Source: Siphonodentalium dalli (Eukaryota; Mollusca; Scaphopoda; Gadilida; Siphonodentaliidae). From it: a stretch of DNA of 64,000 nucleotides. Positions 11,576 through 23,202 of the stretch are shown piece after piece; positions within the stretch are counted from its first letter, which is position 1; each line of letters begins with the position of its first letter. The position numbers and the translations under genes are program-made. Under the pieces are notes generated by a model. It saw nothing but the letters and a program-made list of their open reading frames with translations, was not told the origin of the DNA and did no database searches. The stretch is from assembly GCA_032622095.1 (NCBI GenBank), contig CP136063.1:144419950-144483949 (forward strand), read 5' to 3'.

Positions 11576-11735
11576 TGGTATATGTAATCGGTTTCTGATT
11601 TTGCGCAACAGGTTTCCCACAGAAATCCTGCCAAATGGCACGTAAACGAACATCGTTTGGAAATGAATACAGCATTATACCTAACTGAGAGTCACTAGAG
11701 CGGCCACAGCCGAAAACACTGCATTTATATGGCAT
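11571..11735 (-). CDS. THAP-type zinc finger fragment
   Basis: On the - strand a reading frame starting at the internal Met encodes MPYKCSVFGCGRSSDSQLG, then LYSFPNDVRLRAIWQDFCGK, and ends after QKPITYTK at a stop overlapping 11571. The Cys-x4-Cys pair right after the initiator Met, the F-P motif about 20 residues later and the invariant Trp are the features of a THAP domain (C2CH zinc finger, about 90 residues). The closing Cys-x2-His and the AVPTIF-type end are missing, so this is either the first exon of a longer gene or a decayed fragment. THAP domains occur in host transcription factors and in P-element-type transposases. It lies inside the UCKL1 intron, antisense to the gene, which favours a transposon relic. 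Confidence 0.55.
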   Translation of the reverse strand: MPYKCSVFGCGRSSDSQLGIMLYSFPNDVRLRAIWQDFCGKPVAQNQKPITYTK

Positions 11736-11779
11736 TGTTACGAATGAATGATTGTAAATACGGGACACTCGGGGCATAT

Positions 11780-13020
11780 ATACGGAAAATTAAAAAAACA
11801 TCGTGAACACGCGCCCGGATAGAGTTCACATGCCTGCTCGTGTTTCTATAAGCTTTATTTTTGACACGAAAGTGTGTTACCTACCCCGCTCAATCGGCCT
11901 TCTATAGTTTTTTTGTCAAAACAGCGCTTAAGACAAATCACCAGTGAATATAACTCACCGCGCAATGACAATTAACCATGTGTACACAATGCTATTGATA
12001 TGCCCCGCAGTAATTCCATCACGCTCACGCGCTGATGTCTATTCCGGATTTTCCATCGTCATATAGGTAGACACAATTAACTCGGACTCCGTGTTTTTAA
12101 TTAGTTTACCTCGCTTGACGTCATGCGAGGTTTTGCGACGGAGATAGCCGACAACTGGTGGCGGTATTATTTATTTATTTCTCGGCTTATTTATCATGTC
12201 GAGTTATCTGTGACTAAAATATACTCCCAGCACTAATGCAGGGCGCCTGGGTGTGAACCGCACTGGCTTTATACCGTACGGTGACTCCAGCATACAACCA
12301 GTAATTAATTAGCTCTCCATATTCCTTTCATATCTCAGCCTGTGGGAGCATGGGCAGGGCACCGTGGCAAATTAATCACCGTTTATTATTCGATGTATAA
12401 AATGTTAAATTGTATTGTTATTTTTAAAGGAAAAACAGAATTGCAATTAGCCAATAAAACGATAAAAACAATTATGACGCAGCAAAACAAAGTTATCAAA
12501 CGAATTATATTTTTTAGAAAATTAGCAAAATATAATTGAATTAGTTTCCAAAACGCCAATTTAACGCTTTAGTTCGTTCAATGCAAACGGAACCCAAAAC
12601 CATGTATTTCCTATAAACAATGCGAAAACGATCGTGCATGAACATGTTTTTATCGCTAATTGTATGAATTCAGTTCTTTCTAATTTCGGGTGTAGATTAT
12701 GTTTTTATTTATACATGCACATGGGTAATTTCCGTATTTATCAACGGATTCGAGCCATTGAAGTCTCAATTATACACTTGGTACATTTCGTTTTTGTCAA
12801 AAGCTGAAGTTTAATGAAATAAAACAAATGCGATATATAGTATCAGCTTATTTTTCAATGTGTCACATGATTACTTAACTTACCCACATGCCAGAGAGCA
12901 GACTGCGGCGACATAACCTTTGATCTACCGCCGACGGACTGGGCCTGGTAAAGCTATTTTTAACATGGCGTAAGGTAATTAGCCTGTCACACGGACTTCT
13001 TTTTTAATGGAGCGAGAACG
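11780..13020. other. Intron stretch, nothing recognised
   Basis: AT-rich sequence without convincing reading frames or repeat structure on either strand. It leads into the tandem array at 13025. Confidence 0.4.
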
Positions 13021-13024
13021 AAAT

Positions 13025-14020
13025 GCTGGGTGTGGGTGCGGACAGACTTATTATACCAAAGGCTCGCGCGGCTGCCCAGAATGCTTCACTCCGAAACCGC
13101 TATATCGTGAAATATTTAGTCAACCTATATGAATATCTTTATTGGATATTATAGAGCTATATTCTCCCGACATATAGCCGTTTTCCAATCGAAAATATAT
13201 CCACGGGAACTTTGATTTATTTTCAATTTACCAGACCTGGGTGTGGGTGCGGTTCGGATATTCACAGTCATCGGCAAACTATTTAATACTTCTTATACAC
13301 AAGGCTCGCGTGGCTGTCAGAACGTTTCACTTTGAAACCGTTATATCTTGAAATATTAAGTCACAGCATATGATTCTATTTATTGGATATTATAGAGCTA
13401 TATTCTCCCGACATATAGCCGTTTTCGAATCAAAAATATATCCACGGGAACTTTGATTTATTTTCAATTTACCAGACCTGGGTGTGGGTGCGGTTCGGAT
13501 ATTCACAGTCATCGGCAAACTATTTAATACTTATACACAAGGCTCGCGTGGCTGTCAGAACGTTTCACTTTGAAACCGTTATATCTTGAAATATTAAGTC
13601 ACAGCATATGATTCTATTTATTGGATATTATAGAGCTATATTCTCCCGACATATAGCCGTTTTCCAATCGAAAATATATCCACGGGAACTTTGATTTATT
13701 ATCAATTTACCAGACCTGGGTGTGGGTGCGGTTCGGATATTCACAGTCATCGGCAAACTATTTAATACTTCTTATACACAATGCTCGCGTGGCTGTCAGA
13801 ACGTTTCACTTTGAAACCGTTATATCTTGAAATATTAAGTCACAGCATATGATTCTATTTATTGGATATTATAGAGCTATATTCTCCCGACATATAGCCG
13901 TTTTCGAATCGAAAATATATCCACGGGAACTTCGATTTATTTTCAATTTACCAGACCTGGGTGTGGGTGCGGTTCGGATATTCACAGTCATCGGCAAACT
14001 ATTTAATACTTCTTATACTG
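13025..14020. repeat. 241-bp tandem repeat, about four copies
   Basis: The anchor CCAGACCTGGGTGTGGGTGC occurs at 13231, 13472, 13710 and 13951, giving periods of 241, 238 and 241 bp. The middle period is 3 bp short in the CTTCTTATAC block. The unit also holds GGCTCGCGTGGCTGTCAGAA and TCCCGACATATAGCCGTTTT. A more diverged first unit starts near 13025. Copies 2-4 are almost identical, so amplification or homogenisation is recent. No open reading frame spans the units. Confidence 0.92.
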
Positions 14021-14400
14021 GCACGGTATATTTGTTTGGTTCCTATTTTGTCGGTTCATAGATGCCGACCAAAATATTATAGCTGAGTTTAGGCGGAGAA
14101 AACTCAGAAAATTTTCGGAAGATTAGTTTGCTACCAGTTACCATTAAACTTTGAATTTAAAATTTAAAATTATAAACTTGCAATGAAAAAGACAGTTTTA
14201 TGGTGTATATTAGGCTGGACTGAGGATCTAAAAACGTAACAAAAAAAAACAATTTAAATTTTAAAATTAAAAAAATTCAATTTGAAACGTGATATACATT
14301 GCTTATGAAGACATATCTAAGCAGCTGACTGCAAATTAATTAGTATAACAAGCCTTAAAGGGTAAACATACGAGCTGTGTTGTCACTGTGATTACCGGCA

Positions 14401-14460
14401 CCGGCCGTCAGCGTTAGTTAATTAGACAGCGCTGTCTAATTAACTAACGCTAGCGGCCGG
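14401..14460. repeat. Near-perfect 60-bp palindrome
   Basis: Two 30-bp arms meet at 14430/14431. The inner 20 bp of each arm (GCGTTAGTTAATTAGACAGC and its complement) pair perfectly with no loop, and the outer CCGGCCG/CGGCCGG ends also pair. Only two of thirty positions mismatch. It could extrude as a cruciform or be the remnant of a small foldback element. Confidence 0.9.
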
Positions 14461-15180
14461 TATGCAATAACCCAGTGCGGTTCAGATGGCTCTGGATTTA
14501 GTCACAGTTAACTCGACATGTTACGCGATTTTTATGGGACTTGGATTATTGTGATCACAATAGGGGTGGCTTTCCGATAGAGTTTTGTTGTTTCATGAGC
14601 ATTGTAATCCTTTAAGGAACAATTATCAGAGGTGCCATGTTGATAACCTTCCCTTAATTTTGTAACTTATTTTAATTAAATAAACTCACTTCAACTTCTA
14701 TAATATACCATTTGAGATTACTAGATCAATGGATCTCATAGATTGGGATTCACATTTGGTTCTAATAGGGGCAGAGATAGGAGATTTAACATTCCTACAC
14801 CCACTTTGTCTATGTTTGGTACTTGCATATAGATTCATATATTACATGTAATAATTTTGATATATACCAGTATAATCAGTAAGGTTTTGATAAATTTCCA
14901 AGAATTGGAGATTTTGAAGTACCAGTTGTAATTTAATTTGGTCCAGTTGGGAGGTAATGGGCAATTATCAATTGGGGGAGGGGGATGGACGTGAAGTTAG
15001 AAATTTCAAGGTGGACACCCCAATATCCCCTCCCACCGTTCAACAAAGACCCTCTATCTGTTTATAACTACTTGTTTTAAAGTGATTTGACAAGTACTGA
15101 CTATTTGTAGTCTTCAGAGTCCCAGTCTTCTCCGTCTTTACAGTATGGTGAGCGACCCACAGTCATTGACTGTCTTGTTA
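14461..15180. other. Repeat-derived stretch related to 44.9 and 47.5 kb
   Basis: 14705-14830 (GGATCTCATAGATTGGGATTC then GGGGCAGAGATAGGAGATTT) is related to 47548-47640 and 44960-45070. At 15105-15180, GAGTCCCAGTCTT...GGTGAGCGACCCACAGTC and GACTGTCTTGTT match segments at 40845 and 46595. These are pieces of a dispersed composite repeat. Confidence 0.6.
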
Positions 15181-15604
15181 TGCCCCCGATCTCCGATGGA
15201 GATTTGGGGGTATATAGTGGAGCCCTCCGTCCGTCCGTCCTTCCGTCCGTCCGTCCTTCTGTCCGTCCTTCCGTCCGTCCGTACGAACGTTTCAACTCAT
15301 AACTTTGGTTTCGCTAACTCAATTCAGTTGATCTTTGGTATGCTAATAGACCAGCCGGGGGGACAAGATTTCCCCATAACTGCGGTTTCGTCCGCCCATT
15401 TTTTCCAGAGTTACGCCCCTTTTTGGACTTAGAAAATTGTCCGTACGAACGTTTCAACTCATAACTTTGGTTTCGCTAACTCAATTCAGTTGATATTTGG
15501 TATGCTAATAGACCAGCCGGGGGGACAAGATTTCCCCATAGCCGTGGTGTCGTCTGCCTATTTTTTCCAGAGTTACGCCCCTTTTTGGACTTAGAAAATT
15601 CAGG
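15181..15604 (+). repeat. Hairpin-headed element, family D copy 1
   Basis: Head hairpin at 15181-15212 (TGCCCCCGATCTCC pairs with GGAGATTTGGGGG), then TATATAGTGG and a (TCCG)n stretch with variants at 15220-15285. Next are two tandem units of about 157 bp (15280 and 15438), each with CGTTTCAACTCATAACTTTG, GACCAGCCGGGGGGACAAG and GAGTTACGCCCCTTTTTGGA. The tail decays after 15604. Confidence 0.8.
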
Positions 15605-17245
15605 TTTTCTGATACTTTTTTTGGTTTCCAGATGATAACTTGATTTTGGATTGTTTACTCATGAATAACATAACTTTACAAAGTGCCATTTAATAAGCAT
15701 TTGCACAAAAATAAGAAAAATCCTCTCTGATTGTACAGTCGGGGGCGTTACCTCCGCCCAGCGGTGCACTTGTTAATTGCACAACAGTATGAAAGTATTT
15801 CAGTGGTATAAATTAGCTTCTGAAATTTGTACCACACAACGAAGAAGATCGAAGCTAGAAGGCCAACTTTTATTCTTGCAGAAACAGCTCAATTATGTTT
15901 CGCAGTATTTTCCGCTCATTGGACTTCCGCATAAATTATATCATTTCACTCCACTTTTATCATTTCAAATACACTACTTCAGTCATCATTATTTGTTATA
16001 TAATCTAATATTCTAGCAAATCTAGTTCATAATCAGCACATTCAACCAGTTTATATATATTTATTGATCGCTATTTATTTATCGTATAAGGCATTGAATC
16101 GGAGAGGTTGCGATATTTCATATGTAATTATCAACTTGTGCGATTGGTGGAATTATTTTAAGCTCCGCCTACCACTGTCATCAACTAATCGGTCATGTGA
16201 CTGCATTGTAGTAATGTGATCGCGCTAATCAGTCATGTGACTTACCTCAGTAAAATCTTTGGAAATTTCCGCAATTTTTTTTTATATCAAAATAATAACA
16301 AAAAATATTATCTGCTCGATTTTGAATTTTCTTCGCGAAATGGGTCTTTTAGACATATATAATTAGTATTATGAAGAGAGAAAATTATTTTTTCACAAAA
16401 TATTTCCTTTAAATGATATATACATGTACCAGTATTGTCTTTCTCATAATTCATGTTCAGAAATAAATGTTATGAATACTTTGAGTACTGAATATACTTG
16501 TTATTTCTGCAAGGTTTTTTTTCCATATGCTTCGACAGAACTGTCAGATGGTTATTTTCATCGGTTCTGTAGTAGATTGTTTCTATGCGTCTAACAATCA
16601 AATTGTTGACAATGCGGAGCAACTGCAATCATGTTCTGTTCTGATCAAATAAAATATTGCTAATTGATCATTTTGTGTTATTGGTGTGAAATGGTGTGTT
16701 ATGTGTTGCTGCTTGAGATTTTGATCACTCATTTCGACAAAATGACATTTTGAATTTGTTTGGAGCAAAATCGAAGCAGTCAATGTCACAATTAACATTG
16801 ATCGATATGAATTTGGGTTGTTTGATATTTGCCATGTGTGTGATGTTTTGCCGACAGACCAATCATTGAAACACAAAATCAGTTTTAACCTTTGAAGTGG
16901 TGTATTTTTGGCATCGGTGCAGGTGGTGATCGGAAAGTCAAAGACAACTGCACCCATTCAAAACAACTTTGATTACATTGATTCATGCAGCCCCCATTTT
17001 TGTTTTCTTCATTTTTTTAAATTTTATATGGCACCAAAACTGGGTCCGTTTATGGAAACTCTGATATATGTTTATTCATAAAACTGGTGTTGTGGGCTGT
17101 ATTAAACATTCATGTTTTTTCACGGTTTTGTCATTTTAGTTCCAATGCTGCCTGTATAGGTCATGTACAGTCAATTTCAGTTAATTGCATATCACTTAAC
17201 TGCATATTTTGGATATTTGCATATCGCCTGCACCAAACCATTTTT
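15605..17245. other. Intron stretch with one repeat copy
   Basis: Contains the inverted partner (about 16070-16420) of the CACGTG repeat at 10125, here with CATGTGAC sites. Otherwise no structure was recognised. Open frames such as the one at 15777-16016 (+) have no recognisable product and no splice context strong enough to call. Confidence 0.45.
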
Positions 17246-18375
17246 AGCTCAACTTTACTTTGTAAAGTTTGAGCTATTGCCGTGGGTTGGTGTCTGTCGT
17301 CCGTCTGTCAACAATTTCTTTTGGCTCACACTACAGGCAGCAAATTTCATATGGATCTTCGCAATGACCTCTAGATGGGAGCCATCAATTTTTTTTCCAA
17401 CTTTGTTGAAAAATAAGGCCACCGGCTGCCATTTCATTTACACCCTGCAGCCTGCATTTTTGGAGAAATGTTTTGAAAATTTGCAGGCATGTATAGGATC
17501 ACCTCTAAATGGGAGCTATCAAATTTTAGTGATTTTCAATGAAAAACATGGCCCCTAGCAGCCATCTTGGATTTTACTCTTTGCATGACTAAATCCTTTG
17601 CTCACCCTACAGGACACATCCCTTATCCGATATCACCCAACTTCATATGGATCTTCAGGGTAACCTCTAGATGGGAGCCATCAATTTTTTCCGAAAATTG
17701 TTAAAAAACATGGCTGCCAGCAGTCATCTTGGATTTTACTGTTTGCATGACTGAATCCTATGGCACACCCTGCAGGGCACATCCCTCATCCGATCATCAC
17801 CAAACTTTATATGTATCTTCGGGGTGACTTATAGATGGAGCCATAAATTTTTTCCGAAATTTTTCCAAAAAATATCTTGGATTTCAAATTTGAATCCATC
17901 GGCTCAAACCGCAGCCCACATCTATTGGAGAATTGTTTTGAAAATTTGCAGGCATGTTTAGGATCACCTCTAGATCGGATATACAGGACATCCTTCATCT
18001 GATCATCACCAAACTTCATATGGTTCTTTGGGATGACTTCTAGATGGGAGCCATCAATTTTTTTCAAAAATTCCTTAAAAAACATGGCCGCCAGCAGCCA
18101 ATTTGGATTTCTCAGCCCACAGCCTGCATTTATTGGAGAATTGTTTTGGAAATTTGCGTGCATGTTAAGGATCACCTCTAGATGGGAGCCATCAAATTTG
18201 AACTATTTTTGATGAAAAACATTGCCGCCGGCAGCCATCTTGGATTTTACTCTTTGCATGACTAAATTATTTGGCACACCCTACAAACCACATCCCTCAT
18301 CCGATCATCACCAAACTTTATATGGATTTTCATGGTGACTTCTAGATGGGAGCCATCGATTTGTTTTTCGAAGCC
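17246..18375 (+). repeat. Satellite-core element A4, 3'-truncated
   Basis: Head hairpin 17246-17275 (AGCTCAACTTTAC pairs with GTAAAGTTTGAGCT), then GTCCGTCTGTCAACAATTT and about seven units with CTAGATGGGAGCCATCAA and CAGCCATCTTGGATTTTACT. The expected AAGTTGAGCT/TTTCATT tail is absent; the array stops near 18375. Confidence 0.8.
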
Positions 18376-18444
18376 AGAGTCAATGTGGCAACCACACACC
18401 TTTAATTAGTTTTAACCAATCATAGTAACGTATTTCCATTTATA

Positions 18445-19212
18445 CAGTCAAATCTTGATAACTCATTTTCCAGGGGGCCGATCGATTAAATCGCGTTATC
18501 AAAGTGTTTGAGAGATTGAAAATGTCACCTCGAATGATCTATCAAACTCACCTGTCTCCCCATTTCAGCTGAATTTATGACAAATTTAATAATGACAAAA
18601 TGATTTGCTATTTGGTTTATTTCTTTTATTCATTATAATGGAAGTACAAGTTAACAGCATTATTAAACATATTCGGTCATGAGGGCCTTTCTTGTCGAAA
18701 GAATATATATAATAGTGACCGATGTTGTTGCTCTCATCAGTAGGGTCCTTGTGGTTGTGGAGATACCTCAGCATGAATGATGATGATTTGAAGAATGCAG
18801 TCGCCACCCGGTTTAAATAACCAGGATGTCACCTGACATCACTAATAATCAAAGAGTTTTTTCTTATTTTCAAACAGGTTCTCAATGAGAAGTGTCCAGG
18901 CACTAAAACAACACCTTGTCGAAACTCTTTATCAGCACTCATTAACTAATCAGTTATTGCATACAGACATGCAAGGAAACCAATTACATCCAGCGGTCCG
19001 CTTCAGTGACATCCAGGTTTCAGAAATTACCTAATTGCTGCGCTTACCTAATCACTGATCTAATCGGGACTCGTATTCAATGTCAAATGTTTGAGGTTTT
19101 TCAAGTGATTATCAAACATTGGTTTAATGGGATATGATTTGGGACCAGTCGATAATGTCGAGGGTTCAAGGGTGAACGAGAGATTGACATACGAATTATC
19201 GAGATTCAACTC
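18445..19212. mobile_element. pogo/Tigger-like element with TA duplication
   Basis: A 768-bp element. The left end, CAGTCAAATCTTGATAACTC, is mirrored at the right end by the complement of GAGTTGAATCTCGATAATTC. TA flanks it on both sides (18443-18444 and 19213-19214). CAGT-type ends plus TA duplication fit the pogo branch of Tc1/mariner. A decayed - strand frame at 18586-18807 may be transposase remnant but is not recognisable. It ends about 110 bp before the last UCKL1 exon. Confidence 0.7.
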
Positions 19213-19324
19213 TAGTGGGAAAGCAATAGGGAGTGAATTATAATTGTTTGACTTCATGCTGGCACTATCGATTTATAAGCAAAATATATAATGCTGCTAA
19301 CCAATGTTCTGTCTTTTCTTCCAG

Positions 19325-19371
19325 GTAACTTTGGAGACAGATATTTTGGCACTGATTTTATCTCCACCTGA
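19325..19371 (+). CDS. UCKL1 terminal coding exon
   Basis: Two bases complete a Gly codon, then NFGDRYFGTDFIST and stop TGA at 19369-19371. GIGNFGDRYFGTD is the uracil-binding/C-terminal signature of the UCKL1 UPRT-like domain, so the identification and phase are secure. Acceptor TTTTCTTCCAG has a good pyrimidine tract. The protein ends four residues after GTD, whereas vertebrate UCKL1 continues with a short acidic tail; the end is therefore either naturally shorter or an alternative 3' exon exists. The four exons in this window together encode about 144 residues. Confidence 0.92.
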
Positions 19372-19989
19372 GTGATATACTGCTACACTATTCCAATTAA
19401 GAGGATTGTGAAGCTTGATGCTTCCATTTACAAGATACATTCCGGCACAGATCGTCAACGAAACAGCCCTGTGTGCATGGGATGAATTGGACACATCAAA
19501 TTCACTATCACCCATTCACTACTGCAAATTTTCATATTTAATTTCATATTGGATTTTGTTGAATTGTGATAGGATGGTTTCCATCTTCTATGTGCATGCA
19601 TGAAGTTAGATAATATTACATTTATGTTACTGTGGTATCCAGTCCACAACTATCACCCAATTGTCATGAAACATCACATGCTTGTATATCGTCAAAGATA
19701 AACAGCAGCTGCTAAAAGTATTGTCTTCTCCTAAAACAGCAGCAATCTGTTGTTGATTGATTCATCAGCATATACATTAAATAGCTAACATTCATCAGCA
19801 TATAAATTAAATAGCTAACCTTTTAGTAGGATTCCTTATGAAGAAAATAGTCGTGCAATTTTGGAATGTTTAAAGAGATCTGAGAATGATTTCTATACCA
19901 CTAGAGTGTCTATTTTCAGAATTTCATAACTATATACATATACACTTGAATCGAACACTGTTCAGAAATTAGAAATCAAATCAAATAAA
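19372..19989 (+). other. Probable UCKL1 3' untranslated region
   Basis: Follows the TGA stop and runs to a canonical poly(A) signal at 19984. It has no coding structure; a 25-bp direct duplication (CATCAGCATATA-AATTAAATAGCTAACC type) lies at 19765-19820. The exact 3' end is inferred. Confidence 0.5.
19984..19989 (+). terminator. Candidate UCKL1 poly(A) signal
   Basis: AATAAA, about 615 bp after the UCKL1 stop codon, the first canonical hexamer noticed downstream. Function is inferred from position. Confidence 0.45.
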
Positions 19990-20981
19990 AAATCTCATAG
20001 TCTTGGCGCCCGCAATGTATGAGATAGACCTTTTATGGTACTGTTGCTATAACGATATAAATATATGTCTGTGCATGAGCATTGTGGCATGAGTTATATG
20101 CCTATATGCATACTGTTGAACTGGACTCATATAGACTAATGTAATTCCAATCTGAATGAATTATCTCAATGTGAAAGTTTATCATAAAATCATCAGATGA
20201 ATTATATTGATGACTGCATTTTCGATTTTCTTTCCAAAATATTAAGACATTGTATATTCTTGAAAAGAACTACTGCACAGTTGCACCTACCATAACAATC
20301 TACAGGATCTCTTGGTCATATTCCACAAACAACTCAGATACAATTGATATATAAAGATATCGCAGAAAATCTAACCCTACCCCCACCCTCGCTGATTTTA
20401 CCCTCGCTGACTAGTCAGATTCCTTATGTCAAAAATAATGTTGCGGATTTTCGAAATGTTAAACATGACATGAGAACAGTTTCTATACATGTATCACCAG
20501 CATGTCTACTTTCTTAGTCTACCTGTTTCCAGTCTGACATTTTAGTGGAAGCAGGTTTTTTTATGGTTTTAAGAATTTAAAGAGCGTTTCCTGATTATAA
20601 AAATCACAATAATTAGCCTCATCATGGACTCTGCGAGTTGAAATTTAGCACAAATACCAAGGTAGAAATATATTTTTTGGAATGTTGATGTCCTCAGATA
20701 AGTCTTGTTGAGTACAGTTGAGATCAAAATTTAACATTGTATGGAGATTTTGGCGATTTGCTCAAATAGTCACTGTGATACCACTTAATGGCCATCATAT
20801 ATGCGTTTTTAATAAAAAAAAAACTGGCTCTTACATGTAATATAAGTAACCTTCCTTCTTCTGGTGAAGAAGATCTACTTGGTGGCACCCGACTTTACTT
20901 GATTAGCACAGCTATAGATGAAGCCTTCACATTAATTGTGAAGTTGGAATTTGGATGTTGAATGTTTGGTTTTTCACTGTG
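19990..20981. other. Intergenic stretch, nothing recognised
   Basis: AT-rich and without convincing open frames or repeats on either strand. Confidence 0.35.
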
Positions 20982-21230
20982 CTTAAAGGGAGATTGTACC
21001 TAAATCTAGCCATTTATGGGGCCTACTCTATTCAACAGAAAATGCAACATATGAATTAAATTGAGTTGGGATGAGTACAAAATACACTAATGTACTCAAT
21101 GATCGATGTCAATCAAAATTGTAATTATAATAAAAATGAGTAAATGGCTTAATTCTTTAACTCATTTTCCTTATAATTATTAGGTTGTGATAGGTTTTTC
21201 TTGTGTACGTGAATCACATCTGAATTTTCC
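20982..21230. mobile_element. Foldback MITE (TTAAGG-ended family, copy 2)
   Basis: Matches the element at 3802-4156: CTTAAAGGGAGATTGTACCTAAATC, AACAGAAAATGCAACA and GATGAGTACAAAATACACTAATG blocks, and a central AATGAGTAAATGGCTTAA. The right arm is poorly preserved. Confidence 0.6.
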
Positions 21231-21426
21231 AAACTATGTCTGAGTTTAACAGTAAGTGTTTTTGAGTAATTACAATCCGCGCATATTATCATAAACAAAT
21301 GGTTTTATTTATCGAAAATAATAGGGTTCAATGTTAAATTTTGATCACAACTTTTGCCCGCAAAAATCAACTGATCACATCCAAATCCACTGCATTATTT
21401 TAATTTGTCAAAGTCCATGGTATATA

Positions 21427-23202
21427 AGATTAATATTATCCATCATTTGTCTTCCAACCCAAGAGCCTCATTCTGATTTTTTGTTTTATACCAATCTTTG
21501 GCTCATTCCAGTAGGTTAGTAACGATACATCTGGGGAGAATTCTGATGCAATATTTGATATTATGGATTTCAAAACAAAGAGCGTGGGTAACGCGCGCAT
21601 GGTTAATATGAATGAAATGGCTATGTCACATCTTTGCACGGATTCCAAGAAACGCACATAATGATATGAAGTCTTTACAACTAGACTAACTCTGTTTGCC
21701 ATGGGAAATGTCCCTATTGCTACCATTAGAAAAATGTTAGTTTGATGTTTTCAATAATTTATTGAAAGGATGTAAATTTTACGCATGTGGAACTATTTCG
21801 TTCGTCATTTGTGAAGTGGCTATTGTTACAAAATATACAAGTAATGCCAGTTTTGCTTTGGGGCCTTCTGTTTGATCGAATGTGTTCACAAAATTAGTCA
21901 TTTATAGTGCATGTTATGCAACTCTGAGTTTGCAAGTGAGCCTATGTTGAAGGTTCTCCATGTTTATTAAACCTGTTTGAGAGATATCTCGATATTTATT
22001 AGCGTCCACGAATTCATCCATATTTATTGACTTAGAACTTGAAGCGTAACTGGTTGGTCACCATTGTTTTAGTATACACAAGACATGCTGATGGCTCATT
22101 AAAATAGTTCCAGTGGGGTGAGATAGTAGTCACGTGCTGCGTGAGATAGAAAATTCTCCCACCCCCTACACATTTTAGCACAGGCAGCTCGTGTGAGACA
22201 GCTGGGAGAGATTTCTCTGTCTCACCCAACACGTGACCAGCTGTCTCACCCTACCCACATGACTGCTTTACCTATTTAATTAAGAGCCGGAACTAATTTA
22301 ACAATCCGTCATCATGTTTTGTGTCAACGAAAACAATGGCGACCAACCAGTTTCGCTTCATGTTTCAAGTGGACGAATTCGTGGATGCTAATGCAAATGA
22401 GAATAAGCCGCCAACGTGATAATCACGAAGAACCTTCAACATAACCTCACTTGCAGACGCAGAGTTGCATAACATGTAATATAAAAGGCTAATTTACGAA
22501 GAAATTCCTTCAAACGGAAGGCCCCAATCGAAACTGGCATTACTTGCACATTTTGTAACATGCAAACAATATACGCTTCACAAGTGACGAACGAAATAGT
22601 TCCACATTCGAACAGTTGTCATCGTAGCAATAAATCGTCGGAACGTGTCTAACTAACATTTGTCTGTCATATATACACACGTTTCCTTTTCTAATGGTAC
22701 CGATATGGACATTTCCCATGACAAACACGATTAGTCTAGTTTTACATACTTCATATCAATACGCGCGTTTTTTTGAATCTATGCAGGTGCAACGATGTGA
22801 CGTATTCATGTTGATTTCACAAGACGATGTCGATTTCACTCTAACGTATTAACCCTGCGCGCACGGGTAACGCGCTTTGTTTTTACATTATATACCTTTG
22901 GTATATACCGAAACCATCCCAGATAATCACGAATATCGCATCAGATTTCGCCCCAGATGTACCATTACGAAGCTACTGGAATGTACCAAAGATTATACCA
23001 AAAAAATTCGGATTGAAGCTCTTGGGTTGGGAGAAAAATAATCCATCATGACCTGGGATGTGGGCATGGAAAAATCTCACCCGAGGGGGCCAGATATTTG
23101 GTCCGGACACTCGGCAAGCCTAGTGTCCGGCCCAAATATCTGGCCCCGAGGGTGAGATTTTTCCATCCCACACCCCAGGTCATGATGGATAATATTAATC
23201 TC
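21427..23202. repeat. 1.8-kb palindrome, right arm carrying an inserted hairpin
   Basis: Left arm 21427 to about 22160 pairs with right arm about 22210-23041 plus 23183-23202. Examples: CCAACCCAAGAGCCTCATTC at 21454 with its mirrored partner at 23010; TGGTTGGTCACCATTGTTTT at 22050 with 22335; the outermost AGATTAATATTATCCATCAT at 21427 with its exact complement at 23183-23202. Identity between arms is imperfect (many substitutions and indels), so the inversion is old. No protein is recognised in either arm. Confidence 0.75.
23042..23189. mobile_element. 148-bp hairpin inserted in the palindrome
   Basis: TCCATCATGACCTGGGATGT pairs with the complement at 23170-23189, and GGGGCCAGATATTTGG pairs with CCAAATATCTGGCCCC. 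The loop is about 25 nt. The outer palindrome resumes immediately after it, which shows that it is a later insertion. Confidence 0.8.

Noticed and set aside
15777-16016. Possible coding exon (WYKLASEICTTQRRRSKLEG)
   Set aside because: Only one stretch looks protein-like; no homologous family recognised and no convincing splice sites.
16598-16957. 119-codon open frame on the - strand
   Set aside because: No recognisable domain, irregular composition, and no splice or promoter context; chance frame.
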